DNA from: Phycisphaerales bacterium
GTDB lineage: Bacteria > Planctomycetota > Phycisphaerae > UBA1845 > Fen-1342
Assembly (NCBI GenBank): GCA_003162245.1
Contig: PMMM01000153.1
Location: 1-32,834 of the forward strand
Length of the DNA: 32,834 nt
Direction of reading: 5' to 3'
Positions 25,346 to 32,834 of the stretch are shown here, piece after piece. Each line of letters starts with the position of its first letter. Within the stretch, counting starts at the first letter, position 1. The notes under the pieces are model-generated. The model was not told where the DNA came from. It saw only the letters and a program-made list of their open reading frames with translations, and did no database searches. The translations under genes were made by a program, and so were the position numbers.

Positions 25346-26430
25346 GGCTGCCGCGACGATTCTGGAGTTCAAGCCGGCGTTGACCACCTTCCTGCACGAG
25401 TCTGACGGTTGCTTCGGTCGACGGACGACCCGCCGCTACCTGGACCTCTATGTCGCCGGGCAGCTTTCGGACCTCGACCGCAAGAGCGTCGAACCGATGG
25501 CCGACGCGGCCGGCTCGCCGTCGCGCTCGCTGCAGGAGTTCCTGAGCCTGTTCCGGTGGGACGAGGCGGCGGTGCGTGACCGGCTGCAACGCGGGGTGGC
25601 GGCCCGGCACGCCGTTCTTTTGTGTCTGGAATCCCGAGGGCGTCTCGCAACGCGAGCTGCTCAAGCAGATCCGTGCCGCCGCCGGTGTTGTATCGTGACC
25701 ACGCGCGCGACAAGGCCTTGGCGCAGGGCGCCACGATGCGGGAGCCGCCCCGCCGGCTGCCGCGGCTGAAGGTCAAGCACACGCCGGCTGGCGAAGTGCG
25801 CGACCTGCTGAAGCATTCGCCCCTCGTGCGGCGGATTCCCTGGCAGAAGTACCGAGTTAAGGAGGGCACGAAGGGACCGTTCGTGTGGGAAGCCAAGTGC
25901 GTGCCGCTGTGGATCAAGGACGAGAACGGGCTGCCAGACGGACCCCACCCGCTGCTGATCGCCCGTCACGTATGGAAGCCCACCGAAGTTAAGTTCTTCC
26001 CCAGCAACGCCCCGCTCGACACGCCGGTCGAGACGCTGCTGTTGGTGGTGTTCAGCCGTTGGCGCATCGAGCGGCTGTTCGAGGACGCCAAGACGAGACT
26101 GGGCTTGGACCACTTTGAGGTCCGCCAGTACGGGGCGATTGCACGCCACCTGCTGCTGACGTGCGTGAGCCGTCTGTTCCTGGCGGAATTCGTGCACTAG
26201 AGAAAAAAACGACCCCGCCCTGACCGTGTACCAGGTGCGGACCGCCACGCGTGCGCTCGTCGCGCTCTGGCTCCGCGGCGGACGTTGCTCCCGACGGACG
26301 GCCGAAAGCCTCGCGGCGCAATTGGCGTGAACGGAGCACCACAACGCGGCCGCCGCCCGCAGCCACCGCCAGCGAACGCTGCGGCGATTGTGGGCGACCA
26401 GAATACGACCACGCGACGTACGCATCTGTC
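25346..26430 (+). pseudogene. Broken IS701-type transposase gene
   Basis: The N-terminal part (25346-25604) reads LEFKPALTTFLHESDGCFGR, LDLYVAGQLSDLDRKSVEPM and LQEFLSLFRWDEAAVRDRLQ, matching the IS701 N-terminus. The central part with the first catalytic Asp residues is missing; a 76-bp fumarase-derived patch in a third frame lies there. The C-terminal part (about 25690-26200, another frame) includes VVFSRWRIERLFEDAKTRLG with LDHFEVRQYGAIARHLLLT, the DDE Glu region. A TAG at 26198 and a frame change at an A7 tract (26203-26209) separate a last piece, LTVYQVRTATRALVALWLRG. Clearly non-functional. Confidence 0.85.
25605..25680 (-). repeat. 76-bp inverted copy of part of the fumarase alpha gene
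   Basis: This stretch matches the reverse complement of 24661-24736 at about 70 of 76 positions by eye. Read on the plus strand it encodes VWNPEGVSQRELLKQIRAA, the same peptide as residues 72-90 of the class I fumarase alpha subunit. Most differences are synonymous changes. It sits exactly where the middle of the IS701 transposase is missing. Confidence 0.9.
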
Positions 26431-26457
26431 AGTGGCCGACGAGGTAGCGTTGTAGTG

Positions 26458-26461
26458 TTAG
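26458..26461. repeat. Right target-site duplication (TTAG)
   Basis: TTAG follows the right inverted repeat and matches the copy at 25254-25257. The remaining bases to 26573 are short and show no feature. Confidence 0.75.
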
Positions 26462-26573
26462 GCTACACACAAAACAACGCAGTTGAGCACCTTCGGTTTC
26501 CAGCCCGCGAGCCGCGCACGCCGGCCGCCTAGCCGCCGTTGCTGACGCAGCCCGCGCGGGCTACGATGTGGCG

Positions 26574-28466
26574 ATGGGTGCCACAGGTTCTGCTGCCGGG
26601 GCGTCGGTGTTGGCGTCGCCCGCCGGCGAGGCCCGCGCCGCGCGGCCGTTTACGGGTACATTGGCGCTGCTCGTCGGCGTGGTCGCCGTGGTCGTTCTTT
26701 GCGTGTTCTGGCCGGCTCTTTCGGCGCGGGCGGACTACTTCGACGACGGCATGTACCTGGGGAACAATCGCCTGGTGCAGAATCCGAGCTGGAACTCCAT
26801 CGGTCAGTTCCTGCGCGAGGTCTGGAAGCCCTCGACCGTGTCGGGCTATTACCAGCCGCTGACCATGATTTCCCTGTCCCTCGACTCGGCCATGGGCGGA
26901 CGGCCGGACAATCCGGTGCCGTATCACGCCACCAGCCTGGCCCTGCACGTCGGCAACACGGCCTTGATCGTCATCCTGCTGTACCTGCTTTTGGGCAACG
27001 CGTGGGCCGCCGCGCTCGTCGGTTTGCTCTTCGGCGTCCACCCGCTGGCCGTGGAACCCGTGCCGTGGACCGGCGAGCGAAAGACGCTCTTGGCGGCGTT
27101 CTTCGCGCTGTGGTGCCTGGTCTTGTACGTGCTGTACGTACAGCGCGGGCGGCGGCTGTACTACGGGCTGTCGCTGCTGACCCTGGTGCTGGCGCTGCTC
27201 GCGAAGCCGACGACGGTGCCCGTGCCGCTGCTGCTCCTGATTCTGGATTGGTGGCCGCTGCGGCGCGTAAGCTGGCGGGCGCTGCTCGAGAAGATCCCCT
27301 TCTTCGCGATCGCGGGGCTGGCGGCGGTCGTCACGGTCATCTCGCAGGCGCGGGCGTGCATCATCACGCTGCCCCAGGATCAGCCCGTCGCCAAGATCCC
27401 GCTGACGATCTGCCACAACATCATCTTCTACCCGTACAAGATGCTCTGGCCGACGAATCTGTCGTCCAACTATGTCGCCCCGGAGCTGTCCCTGGCGCAC
27501 GCAATGGTGCTGGCTGGCGTCATCGGGACCGCCGTCCTGATCGCACTGTTGCTGCTCTCCCTGCGCTGGACGCGGGCGCTGTGGGCCGGATGGGTGTTCT
27601 TCTTCGCGGCGATCTTTCCGACCCTGGGAATCATCGGCTTCACCAATGTCATTGCATCCCACAAGTATGCATACCTGCCCGTGGTGGGGTTCCTGTTGAT
27701 TCTGGCCTGGGCGCTGGGCAAGCTATGGCAAGCCGGCCGGCGATCCGCACGGCCCCGGCTGTGGGCGGGCGCGACCGTCGGTGCCGTCGTCGTTATCGCG
27801 GCGCTGGAGACCCGGATTACGCACGAACAGTTGGGGTATTGGCGAAACAGCGAGACCTTGTATCGATATATGCTGCGGATGGATCCACGCGGGTATGGTC
27901 TTCAGACCGGATTGGGGTATGCACTGTTTCAGATGGGGCGCCTCGAGGAGAGCATCCAGCATTACCGGATCGCGCTCGAGGAAAAACCCGATTACCCCAT
28001 TGCGCACAACAACCTGGGCACAGCACTCGCCGCGCAGGGCAAGTTCGCCGAGGCGGCGCAGGAATATGAGGAAGTTATACGGCTGGCGCCGCAGCGGCCG
28101 GTCGGCTACAGCAATCTGGCGCGTGCGCTCGGGCGGCAGGGGAAAGTCGACGAAGCCCGCAAGTACTACGAGCAAGCGCTGGCGCTAGACCCCGAGGCGG
28201 AGGACGCGCACAACGGGCTTGGCGCGCTGCTCGCAACCCAAGGCAACCTGGAAGAAGCGGCGGGACATTTCCGCGCGGCGATTCGCGCGAACCCCAGCTT
28301 CGTCAACGCCTACGTGGGCCTGGGGATGACCCTGACGCACCAGGAGCGGATCGGCGAGGCCATTCGCGTGCTCGAACAGGCGCGCGACCTCGCTCCCGCC
28401 GACAAGAACGTCGCCGGCGCGCTCACGGCGGCGCTGAACAAACGGCTGAAATCGGCCGGGCCATAG
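26574..28466 (+). CDS. TMTC-like membrane protein with C-terminal TPRs, copy 1
   Basis: About 630 residues. The N-terminal ~400 residues are membrane-embedded, about ten segments, with the GT-C-like luminal start DYFDDGMYLGNNRLVQNPSW, then GYYQPLTMISLSLDSAMGG, the pattern of TMTC/DUF1736 proteins (putative O-mannosyltransferases in eukaryotes). The C-terminal ~190 residues form about six TPR units (for example NNLGTALAAQGKFAEAAQEY and SNLARALGRQGKVDEARKYY). A glycosyltransferase role outside the cytoplasm is inferred, the donor and acceptor being unknown. The start is GTG 26568 or ATG 26574, neither with a clear ribosome site. A homologous gene follows 85 bases downstream. Confidence 0.85.
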   Translation: MGATGSAAGASVLASPAGEARAARPFTGTLALLVGVVAVVVLCVFWPALSARADYFDDGMYLGNNRLVQNPSWNSIGQFLREVWKPSTVSGYYQPLTMISLSLDSAMGGRPDNPVPYHATSLALHVGNTALIVILLYLLLGNAWAAALVGLLFGVHPLAVEPVPWTGERKTLLAAFFALWCLVLYVLYVQRGRRLYYGLSLLTLVLALLAKPTTVPVPLLLLILDWWPLRRVSWRALLEKIPFFAIAGLAAVVTVISQARACIITLPQDQPVAKIPLTICHNIIFYPYKMLWPTNLSSNYVAPELSLAHAMVLAGVIGTAVLIALLLLSLRWTRALWAGWVFFFAAIFPTLGIIGFTNVIASHKYAYLPVVGFLLILAWALGKLWQAGRRSARPRLWAGATVGAVVVIAALETRITHEQLGYWRNSETLYRYMLRMDPRGYGLQTGLGYALFQMGRLEESIQHYRIALEEKPDYPIAHNNLGTALAAQGKFAEAAQEYEEVIRLAPQRPVGYSNLARALGRQGKVDEARKYYEQALALDPEAEDAHNGLGALLATQGNLEEAAGHFRAAIRANPSFVNAYVGLGMTLTHQERIGEAIRVLEQARDLAPADKNVAGALTAALNKRLKSAGP

Positions 28467-28551
28467 TGGACTGCGAGACGCCGGAAACCGATGGGTGTTC
28501 GAGCGCCGGCCTTGCGCCAGATCCGGCACGGACCGGCGAGGTGGAGCAGCA

Positions 28552-30453
28552 ATGAGTGAATCACCACAAGCGAGTGTTCCGCCCCTTGACTCGTCCGAGT
28601 CCGTCCCCGCCGCAGCGGGACCGACTGCCAGGCGGCCGCAAGGGGTTGTGCTGGTGGTCCTGTGCCTCCTGGTCGCCACGGCCGTGACGGTCGTGCACTG
28701 GCCGGCGATGTCTTCGCAGCTTATTGCTTTCGACGACTACGAGTACTGGGTCCAGAACCGGCTGGTGCAGACTCCGAGCTGGAGCACGGTGGGACAGTTC
28801 TTTCGCGAGGTGCTCACGCCGTCCACCGTTCAGGGGTACTATCAGCCGCTCACTATGGTCTCTCTGATGACGGACTGGGCGCTCGGCGGGCGGCCCGACA
28901 ACCGGTGGGCTTTTCACCGCACAAACCTGGCTCTGCACGTTATGGACAGCGTGCTCGTCACGGTGTTCCTATACCTCCTGTTCCGCAACGCGTGGGTGGC
29001 CGCGCTCGTTGGTCTGCTGTTCGGCGTGCATCCGTTGACGGTGGAGGCGGTGCCCTGGATCGGTGAACGGAAGACGACGCTCGCGGCCTTCTTCGGGCTC
29101 TGGAGCCTGATTGCCTACGTGCTGTATACGCGCAAGTCCAGTTGGCTGCTCTACGGGGGCGCACTGGTGGCATTTGTGCTCTCGCTCCTCGCCAAACCGA
29201 CCACGATCGCGATGCCACTCCTCCTGCTCATTCTGGACTACTGGCCGCTACGGCGCATAAACGCCCGGGCGATACGCGAAAAGATCCCCTTCGTGCTTGT
29301 GGCGGGCATCTCCGCCGTCATCACGTACAAGTCGCAGGCGACGACGGCGGCGGCCTACTGGCCCAAGGACTTCCCGCCGCACTGGGTGCCGCTGAAGCTC
29401 TGCCACGATGTGGTTTTCTACCCATACAAGATGATCTGGCCGAGCGACTTGACGCCGCACTATCCGATCCCAGAGCCGTTCGACCTGTCGCAGCCCATCC
29501 TCCTGGCCGGCGTCATCGGCACGGTCGTGTTGGTTGCGGTCCTGCTGATCTCCCTGCGCTGGACGCGGGCGCTCGTGGCAAGCTGGCTGTTCCTCTTCCT
29601 CGCGCTGTTGCCCGTGAGCGGGATCATCGGGTTCAGCCAGGAATGCGGCGGCGTCCGCTTCGCCTACTTCCCGGCGGTGGGCGTGCTCATGCTCCTCGCG
29701 TTCGCCCTCGCGCGGCTCTGGGAGCACCGCCGCGCCCTGGGGCGGGCCGGCATCGCCCTGGTCGTGCTGCTGGCGGCCAGTGCGGAGGTGCGCGCCAGCG
29801 AGCGCTTTCTCGGCCTCTGGCAGACGACGGAGGAGCTGTACCGCTATGTGCTGACGCGCGCGCCGCATTCGGGCTCCTTGTTGACGCATCTCGGAGTCGA
29901 CCTGATGGCGCAGGGCCGTCTGGACGAAGCCCTGGAGCTGTATCGCGAGGCCGTGGCCGCCGACCCCAGCTACCCGAACGCGCAATACAACCTCGGGGTG
30001 GCATTGGCCCGCCAGGGCAAGTTCGAGGAAGCCGCCCAGCGCTTCGCTCTGACGATTCGGCTCAGGCCGACGTACTCGATCGCGTACAGCAACCTCGCCC
30101 GCGCGCTGGCGCGGCAGGGGAAGACCGACGAAGCCCAACGCGTGCTCGAGGCCGGCCTGAAAGTGGATCCATATCAGGCCGACGCGTACTTCGGCCTGGG
30201 CGTGCTGCTGGGCGAGCAGGGCCAGCTCGACGAGGCGGCCGCCCGCTTCCGCGACGCGATCCGCGTTAATGCCGGCTTTGTTAACGCGTACGTCGCGCTT
30301 GGCCGCACGCTGATGGCACAGGGCAAATTCGACGAAGCGCTCCGGACCTTCACGGACGCCCAGCGGGTGGCGCCCAAGAACCCGCAGGTGGAGGCCGGGC
30401 TTAACGCCGTCAAGACCGCCCTGGAGCGGCGCGCGCCGGCGAGTCAGCCCTGA
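28552..30453 (+). CDS. TMTC-like membrane protein with C-terminal TPRs, copy 2
   Basis: A 633-residue paralogue of the preceding protein with the same layout: AFDDYEYWVQNRLVQTPSW, GYYQPLTMVSLMTDWALGG, about ten membrane segments, and about six TPRs (YNLGVALARQGKFEEAAQRF, SNLARALARQGKTDEAQRVL). The FDDY Asp pair corresponds to the GT-C catalytic position. The ATG at 28552 is chosen because GAGGTGGAG lies just upstream; the 19 residues before it in frame look non-coding. Conservation is high in the membrane part and lower in the loop after membrane segment 7 and in the TPRs, so the two copies may act on different acceptors. Confidence 0.87.
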   Translation: MSESPQASVPPLDSSESVPAAAGPTARRPQGVVLVVLCLLVATAVTVVHWPAMSSQLIAFDDYEYWVQNRLVQTPSWSTVGQFFREVLTPSTVQGYYQPLTMVSLMTDWALGGRPDNRWAFHRTNLALHVMDSVLVTVFLYLLFRNAWVAALVGLLFGVHPLTVEAVPWIGERKTTLAAFFGLWSLIAYVLYTRKSSWLLYGGALVAFVLSLLAKPTTIAMPLLLLILDYWPLRRINARAIREKIPFVLVAGISAVITYKSQATTAAAYWPKDFPPHWVPLKLCHDVVFYPYKMIWPSDLTPHYPIPEPFDLSQPILLAGVIGTVVLVAVLLISLRWTRALVASWLFLFLALLPVSGIIGFSQECGGVRFAYFPAVGVLMLLAFALARLWEHRRALGRAGIALVVLLAASAEVRASERFLGLWQTTEELYRYVLTRAPHSGSLLTHLGVDLMAQGRLDEALELYREAVAADPSYPNAQYNLGVALARQGKFEEAAQRFALTIRLRPTYSIAYSNLARALARQGKTDEAQRVLEAGLKVDPYQADAYFGLGVLLGEQGQLDEAAARFRDAIRVNAGFVNAYVALGRTLMAQGKFDEALRTFTDAQRVAPKNPQVEAGLNAVKTALERRAPASQP

Positions 30454-30542
30454 CGGCCGCCAGCGCATGTCGGGCGGCGCCTTTGTCCGCTCAGGCGACA
30501 GTTTCCGACATTCCCCGCACGCGGGGGCGCGGCGCGCCGCCG

Positions 30543-30548
30543 TATAAT
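30543..30548 (+). promoter_or_regulatory. Possible -10 box upstream of sppA
   Basis: A perfect TATAAT stands out in a very GC-rich stretch, about 105 bp before the sppA start. No good -35 hexamer is found at 16-18 bp spacing (CGCGGG there), so the promoter call is tentative. The 199-bp gap between the TMTC gene and sppA holds nothing else clear. Confidence 0.35.
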
Positions 30549-30652
30549 CGCGCGCGTGGCCACTCTCTTCCCCCTCACGACGCGAAACTCGGTCGCAGGG
30601 CGGTAGCCGGCCACGTTTCGGAGCTCGGACCAACTGACTTGGAGGTCGTGCG

Positions 30653-32500
30653 ATGACGCGAACGATGCGGACGATGACGGCCGGAACGATACTCGCCCTG
30701 CTGATGGTCGCCGGGTGGCCCGGAGAGGCCTTGGCCGCGAAGAGAATCCTGCGGCTGCGGCTGGACGGCCCGGTGATGGAGAAGCCCAACGACATGGCGG
30801 GGCTCATGAGCATGTTCGGGCAGGAAAGCGCCCACACCCTGCGCGAATGGGTCAAGACGATCCGCGAGGCGGCGGCCGACCACGAGATCAACGGCCTGGC
30901 GCTCATCATCGAACAGCCTCAGATGTCGCTGGCGCAGGTCGAGGAGCTGACGCGCGCCTTGCAGACCTTCCGCAGCAAGGGCAAGCCTGTCTATTGCTAC
31001 ATGGACTCGGCCGGCAACCTGTCGTACGCGCTGGCGTCCGCGGCTGACCGCATCACGCTCGCGGAGAACGGCGAGTTGGAGATCACGGGCCTGCACGCCC
31101 AGCTCACGTTCTTCAAGGGGTTGCTGGACAAGATCGGCGTCGAGGCCGAGATGCTGCACTGCGGGGCGTACAAGAGCGCCCTTGAGCCGTTCACACGCAC
31201 CGAGCCCAGCCCCGAGGCGGCCGAGAACGTCAACTGGCTGCTCGACAGCGTGTACGAGCGCTGGGTGGAGCTGATCGCCAAGAACCGCGGCCTAACGGCC
31301 GACGAGGTCCGCAAGCTCGTGGATGCCGCCCCGCTAACCGCGCAGCAGGCACTCGAGCACAAGCTCGTCGACGAGGTTTCCTCGTTCGGGGCCTACAAGA
31401 AGATGATCCAGAAGGAGTTCGGCAAGGACCTCGAGGTCGTCAAGAAATACCAGCCGGGGCAGGAGCAGGAGCAGGAGGTCGACCTGGAGAACCCGTTCGC
31501 CCTGTTCGGCATGATCGCCGAGATGTTCAAGGGCGGCACCGAGGCCACGGACCCCGGCATTGGGCTGGTTTACGTGGACGGCGGCATCATGGTCGGCAAG
31601 GACGACCAGGGCCCGTTCTCTGCGGGCACCGCCGGGAGCACGACGATCCGCGCCGCGCTGGAGCAGGCGCGGACCGACGACAAGATCCGCGCCGTGGTCA
31701 TGCGCGTCGACTCCCCCGGCGGCTCGGTGGTCGCCAGCGACATCATCTGGGACGCCGCCAAGCGCTGTGCCGAGGAGAAGCCGCTCGTCGTCAGCATGGG
31801 GGCGGTTGCGGGCAGCGGGGGGTACTACGTCGCCGTGCCCGCGGACACGATCTTCGCCGAGGCCTCGACCATCACGGGCTCGATCGGCGTCGTCGGCGGC
31901 AAGATCGTCTGGAAAGGTCTCATGGAAGGCATCCTGGGGATCACGACCACGGAGTTCAGCCGCGGCAAACACGCCGGGCTGATGAGCTTCGACCGCAAGT
32001 GGAACGACGACGAGCGCAAGTGGCTCACGGACTACATGAACGCCACGTACGTGCTCTTCAAGGGGCGCGTCACGTCCACGCGTGGCGACCGGCTGAAGAA
32101 GGACATCGACGAGCTCGCCGGCGGGCGGGTGTACACGGGCGAGCAGGCTCTCAAGCTCGGGCTGGTGGACAAGCTGGGCGGCCTGTCGGAGGCCATCGAC
32201 TTTGCCGCCACGAAGGCTGCGCTGGCGAAGGATTGCCCGGTCTATCCGTTGCCGAAGCCGTCCGAACTCGTCGCGCTCGTCCAGCTTCTCCAGAACCTGG
32301 GCAAGTCGGAGAACGACGAATTCGAGCTGAAGCCCAAGGCCGAGCTCCAGGGGACGGCCCTGCTGCGGACGGCGTTGCCGCTGCTGCGCGAGCTGGCTCC
32401 CGAGCAGGTCAAGGAGATCGTGCGCGGGCTGCGCAACCTCGCGACGCTCCAGCAGGAGCGCGTCGGCTGCTTTATGCCGATCGTGCCGGTCATCCACTAA
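30653..32500 (+). CDS. sppA: Signal peptide peptidase SppA, long (67K) type
   Basis: A 615-residue SppA, a membrane- or periplasm-located Ser-Lys protease (family S49) that degrades cleaved signal peptides. An N-terminal signal/anchor (TILALLMVAGWPGEALAA) precedes two tandem S49 domains. The general base Lys174 lies in CGAYKSALEPF in the first domain and the nucleophile Ser388 in AVAGSGGYYVAVP in the second, the split arrangement of long SppA proteins. The linker is Glu-rich (QEQEQEVDLENPF). GGAGG precedes the ATG by seven bases. The C-terminal ~80 residues are helical and less conserved. Single gene, followed by tRNA-Val. Confidence 0.92.
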   Translation: MTRTMRTMTAGTILALLMVAGWPGEALAAKRILRLRLDGPVMEKPNDMAGLMSMFGQESAHTLREWVKTIREAAADHEINGLALIIEQPQMSLAQVEELTRALQTFRSKGKPVYCYMDSAGNLSYALASAADRITLAENGELEITGLHAQLTFFKGLLDKIGVEAEMLHCGAYKSALEPFTRTEPSPEAAENVNWLLDSVYERWVELIAKNRGLTADEVRKLVDAAPLTAQQALEHKLVDEVSSFGAYKKMIQKEFGKDLEVVKKYQPGQEQEQEVDLENPFALFGMIAEMFKGGTEATDPGIGLVYVDGGIMVGKDDQGPFSAGTAGSTTIRAALEQARTDDKIRAVVMRVDSPGGSVVASDIIWDAAKRCAEEKPLVVSMGAVAGSGGYYVAVPADTIFAEASTITGSIGVVGGKIVWKGLMEGILGITTTEFSRGKHAGLMSFDRKWNDDERKWLTDYMNATYVLFKGRVTSTRGDRLKKDIDELAGGRVYTGEQALKLGLVDKLGGLSEAIDFAATKAALAKDCPVYPLPKPSELVALVQLLQNLGKSENDEFELKPKAELQGTALLRTALPLLRELAPEQVKEIVRGLRNLATLQQERVGCFMPIVPVIH

Positions 32501-32661
32501 GCGACCACGCGCGATCGCACGTCAGACGGTGGAAGGTTCGGCGTGCGCAGAGAATCGGAGCGGGACGGGGTGCGCGTCGCCGGGACGGCGGTTGACATGC
32601 CGAGCGCCGGGCGGCAACATGCCTTGCCCGGCAGTCGCTGGCCGTTCGCCGGTGCCGCCAC

Positions 32662-32735
32662 GGGCGATTAGCTCAGTTGGTTAGAGCGCGTGCTCGACAT
32701 GCACGAGGTCACTGGTTCGAGTCCAGTATCGCCCA
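32662..32735 (+). tRNA. tRNA-Val (GAC), with C at position 33
   Basis: A full cloverleaf: acceptor GGGCGAT/ATCGCCC, D arm GCTC...GAGC, anticodon stem CGTGC/GCACG with loop TCGACAT, and T arm ACTGG-TTCGAGT-CCAGT. The anticodon is GAC (Val). Position 33, almost always T, is C here. CCA is not encoded. The 161 bases between sppA and this tRNA show no gene. Confidence 0.9.
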
Positions 32736-32755
32736 TCCGCTCCGCAAATCCGTAG

Positions 32756-32774
32756 GGCGCGTCCTCGACGCGCC
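32756..32774. repeat. Perfect hairpin after tRNA-Val
   Basis: GGCGCGTC and GACGCGCC form an 8-bp stem with a CTC loop, about 20 bases after the tRNA. No T-tract follows, so it may be a processing or stop signal or a dispersed intergenic palindrome. The remaining bases to the window end hold nothing recognisable. Confidence 0.45.
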
Positions 32775-32834
32775 ATACCGACCACCGATTCGACACACCC
32801 CACGCGCTATGCTACGGGCACGTCGAGCCGATGC

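Larger units (their letters stand above)
25258..26457 (+). mobile_element. Decayed IS701-family insertion sequence
   Basis: A 1200-bp element. Its ends carry inverted repeats: TACTACAACGCTACG on the left (25258) and, reading the opposite strand, CACTACAACGCTACC on the right (ending 26457), sharing ACTACAACGCTAC. TTAG flanks both sides. IS701 elements are usually longer (about 1.4-1.5 kb), so an internal part has been lost. The transposase gene inside is broken in at least three places, so the element cannot move by itself. Confidence 0.85.

Overview
The window is GC-rich bacterial DNA that most resembles a planctomycete (Planctomycetota, possibly Phycisphaerae-like). The lineage is inferred from a CGYDL...CPECGRP zinc-ribbon membrane protein, tandem TMTC-like membrane/TPR proteins, and decayed sigma-like and ThiF-like genes of a type I associate with planctomycetes. 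No rRNA or marker gene fixes it.

Left part (about 1.6-17.6 kb, all minus strand): a large gas vesicle locus. In transcription order it holds a conserved unknown protein, an NtrC-type sigma-54 activator, an Hsp20/GvpH-like chaperone, a CDC48-type double AAA+ ATPase, two GvpF/L proteins, a soluble PAS histidine kinase, gvpA, a GvpC-like repeat protein damaged by an IS66 remnant, a GvpJ-like protein, GvpN, a small coiled-coil protein, a GvpO-like protein, a zinc-ribbon protein, a third GvpF, GvpG, a tandem ArsA/Get3-like ATPase, GvpS-like and GvpK. The genes from the Hsp20 gene to the kinase overlap by a few bases each and look translationally coupled. Upstream of gvpA is a consensus-quality sigma-54 promoter, with two palindromes about 120-165 bp upstream of the expected start. 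With the kinase and the GAFTGA-containing regulator this suggests a dedicated NtrBC-like switch for gas vesicle production. The CDC48 and ArsA/Get3 ATPases suggest extra chaperoning of the aggregation-prone shell proteins; that part is inference.

The locus ends next to a truncated tyrosine-recombinase gene just downstream of an initiator tRNA gene, with a terminator between them. Transposase remnants lie on both flanks. The locus therefore looks like an old genomic island, but its distal attachment site is not visible.

Right part (about 19-32.8 kb): ordinary chromosomal genes. These are class II fumarase (fumC), a membrane protein, a secreted low-complexity protein, a zinc-ribbon membrane protein, a two-subunit class I fumarase, two tandem TMTC-like proteins, the protease SppA and tRNA-Val. 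Between the class I fumarase and the TMTC genes are a 147-bp element with 27-bp inverted ends and a decayed 1.2-kb IS701-type element. The IS701 element is bounded by TTAG duplications and contains a 76-bp patch closely matching the neighbouring fumarase gene.
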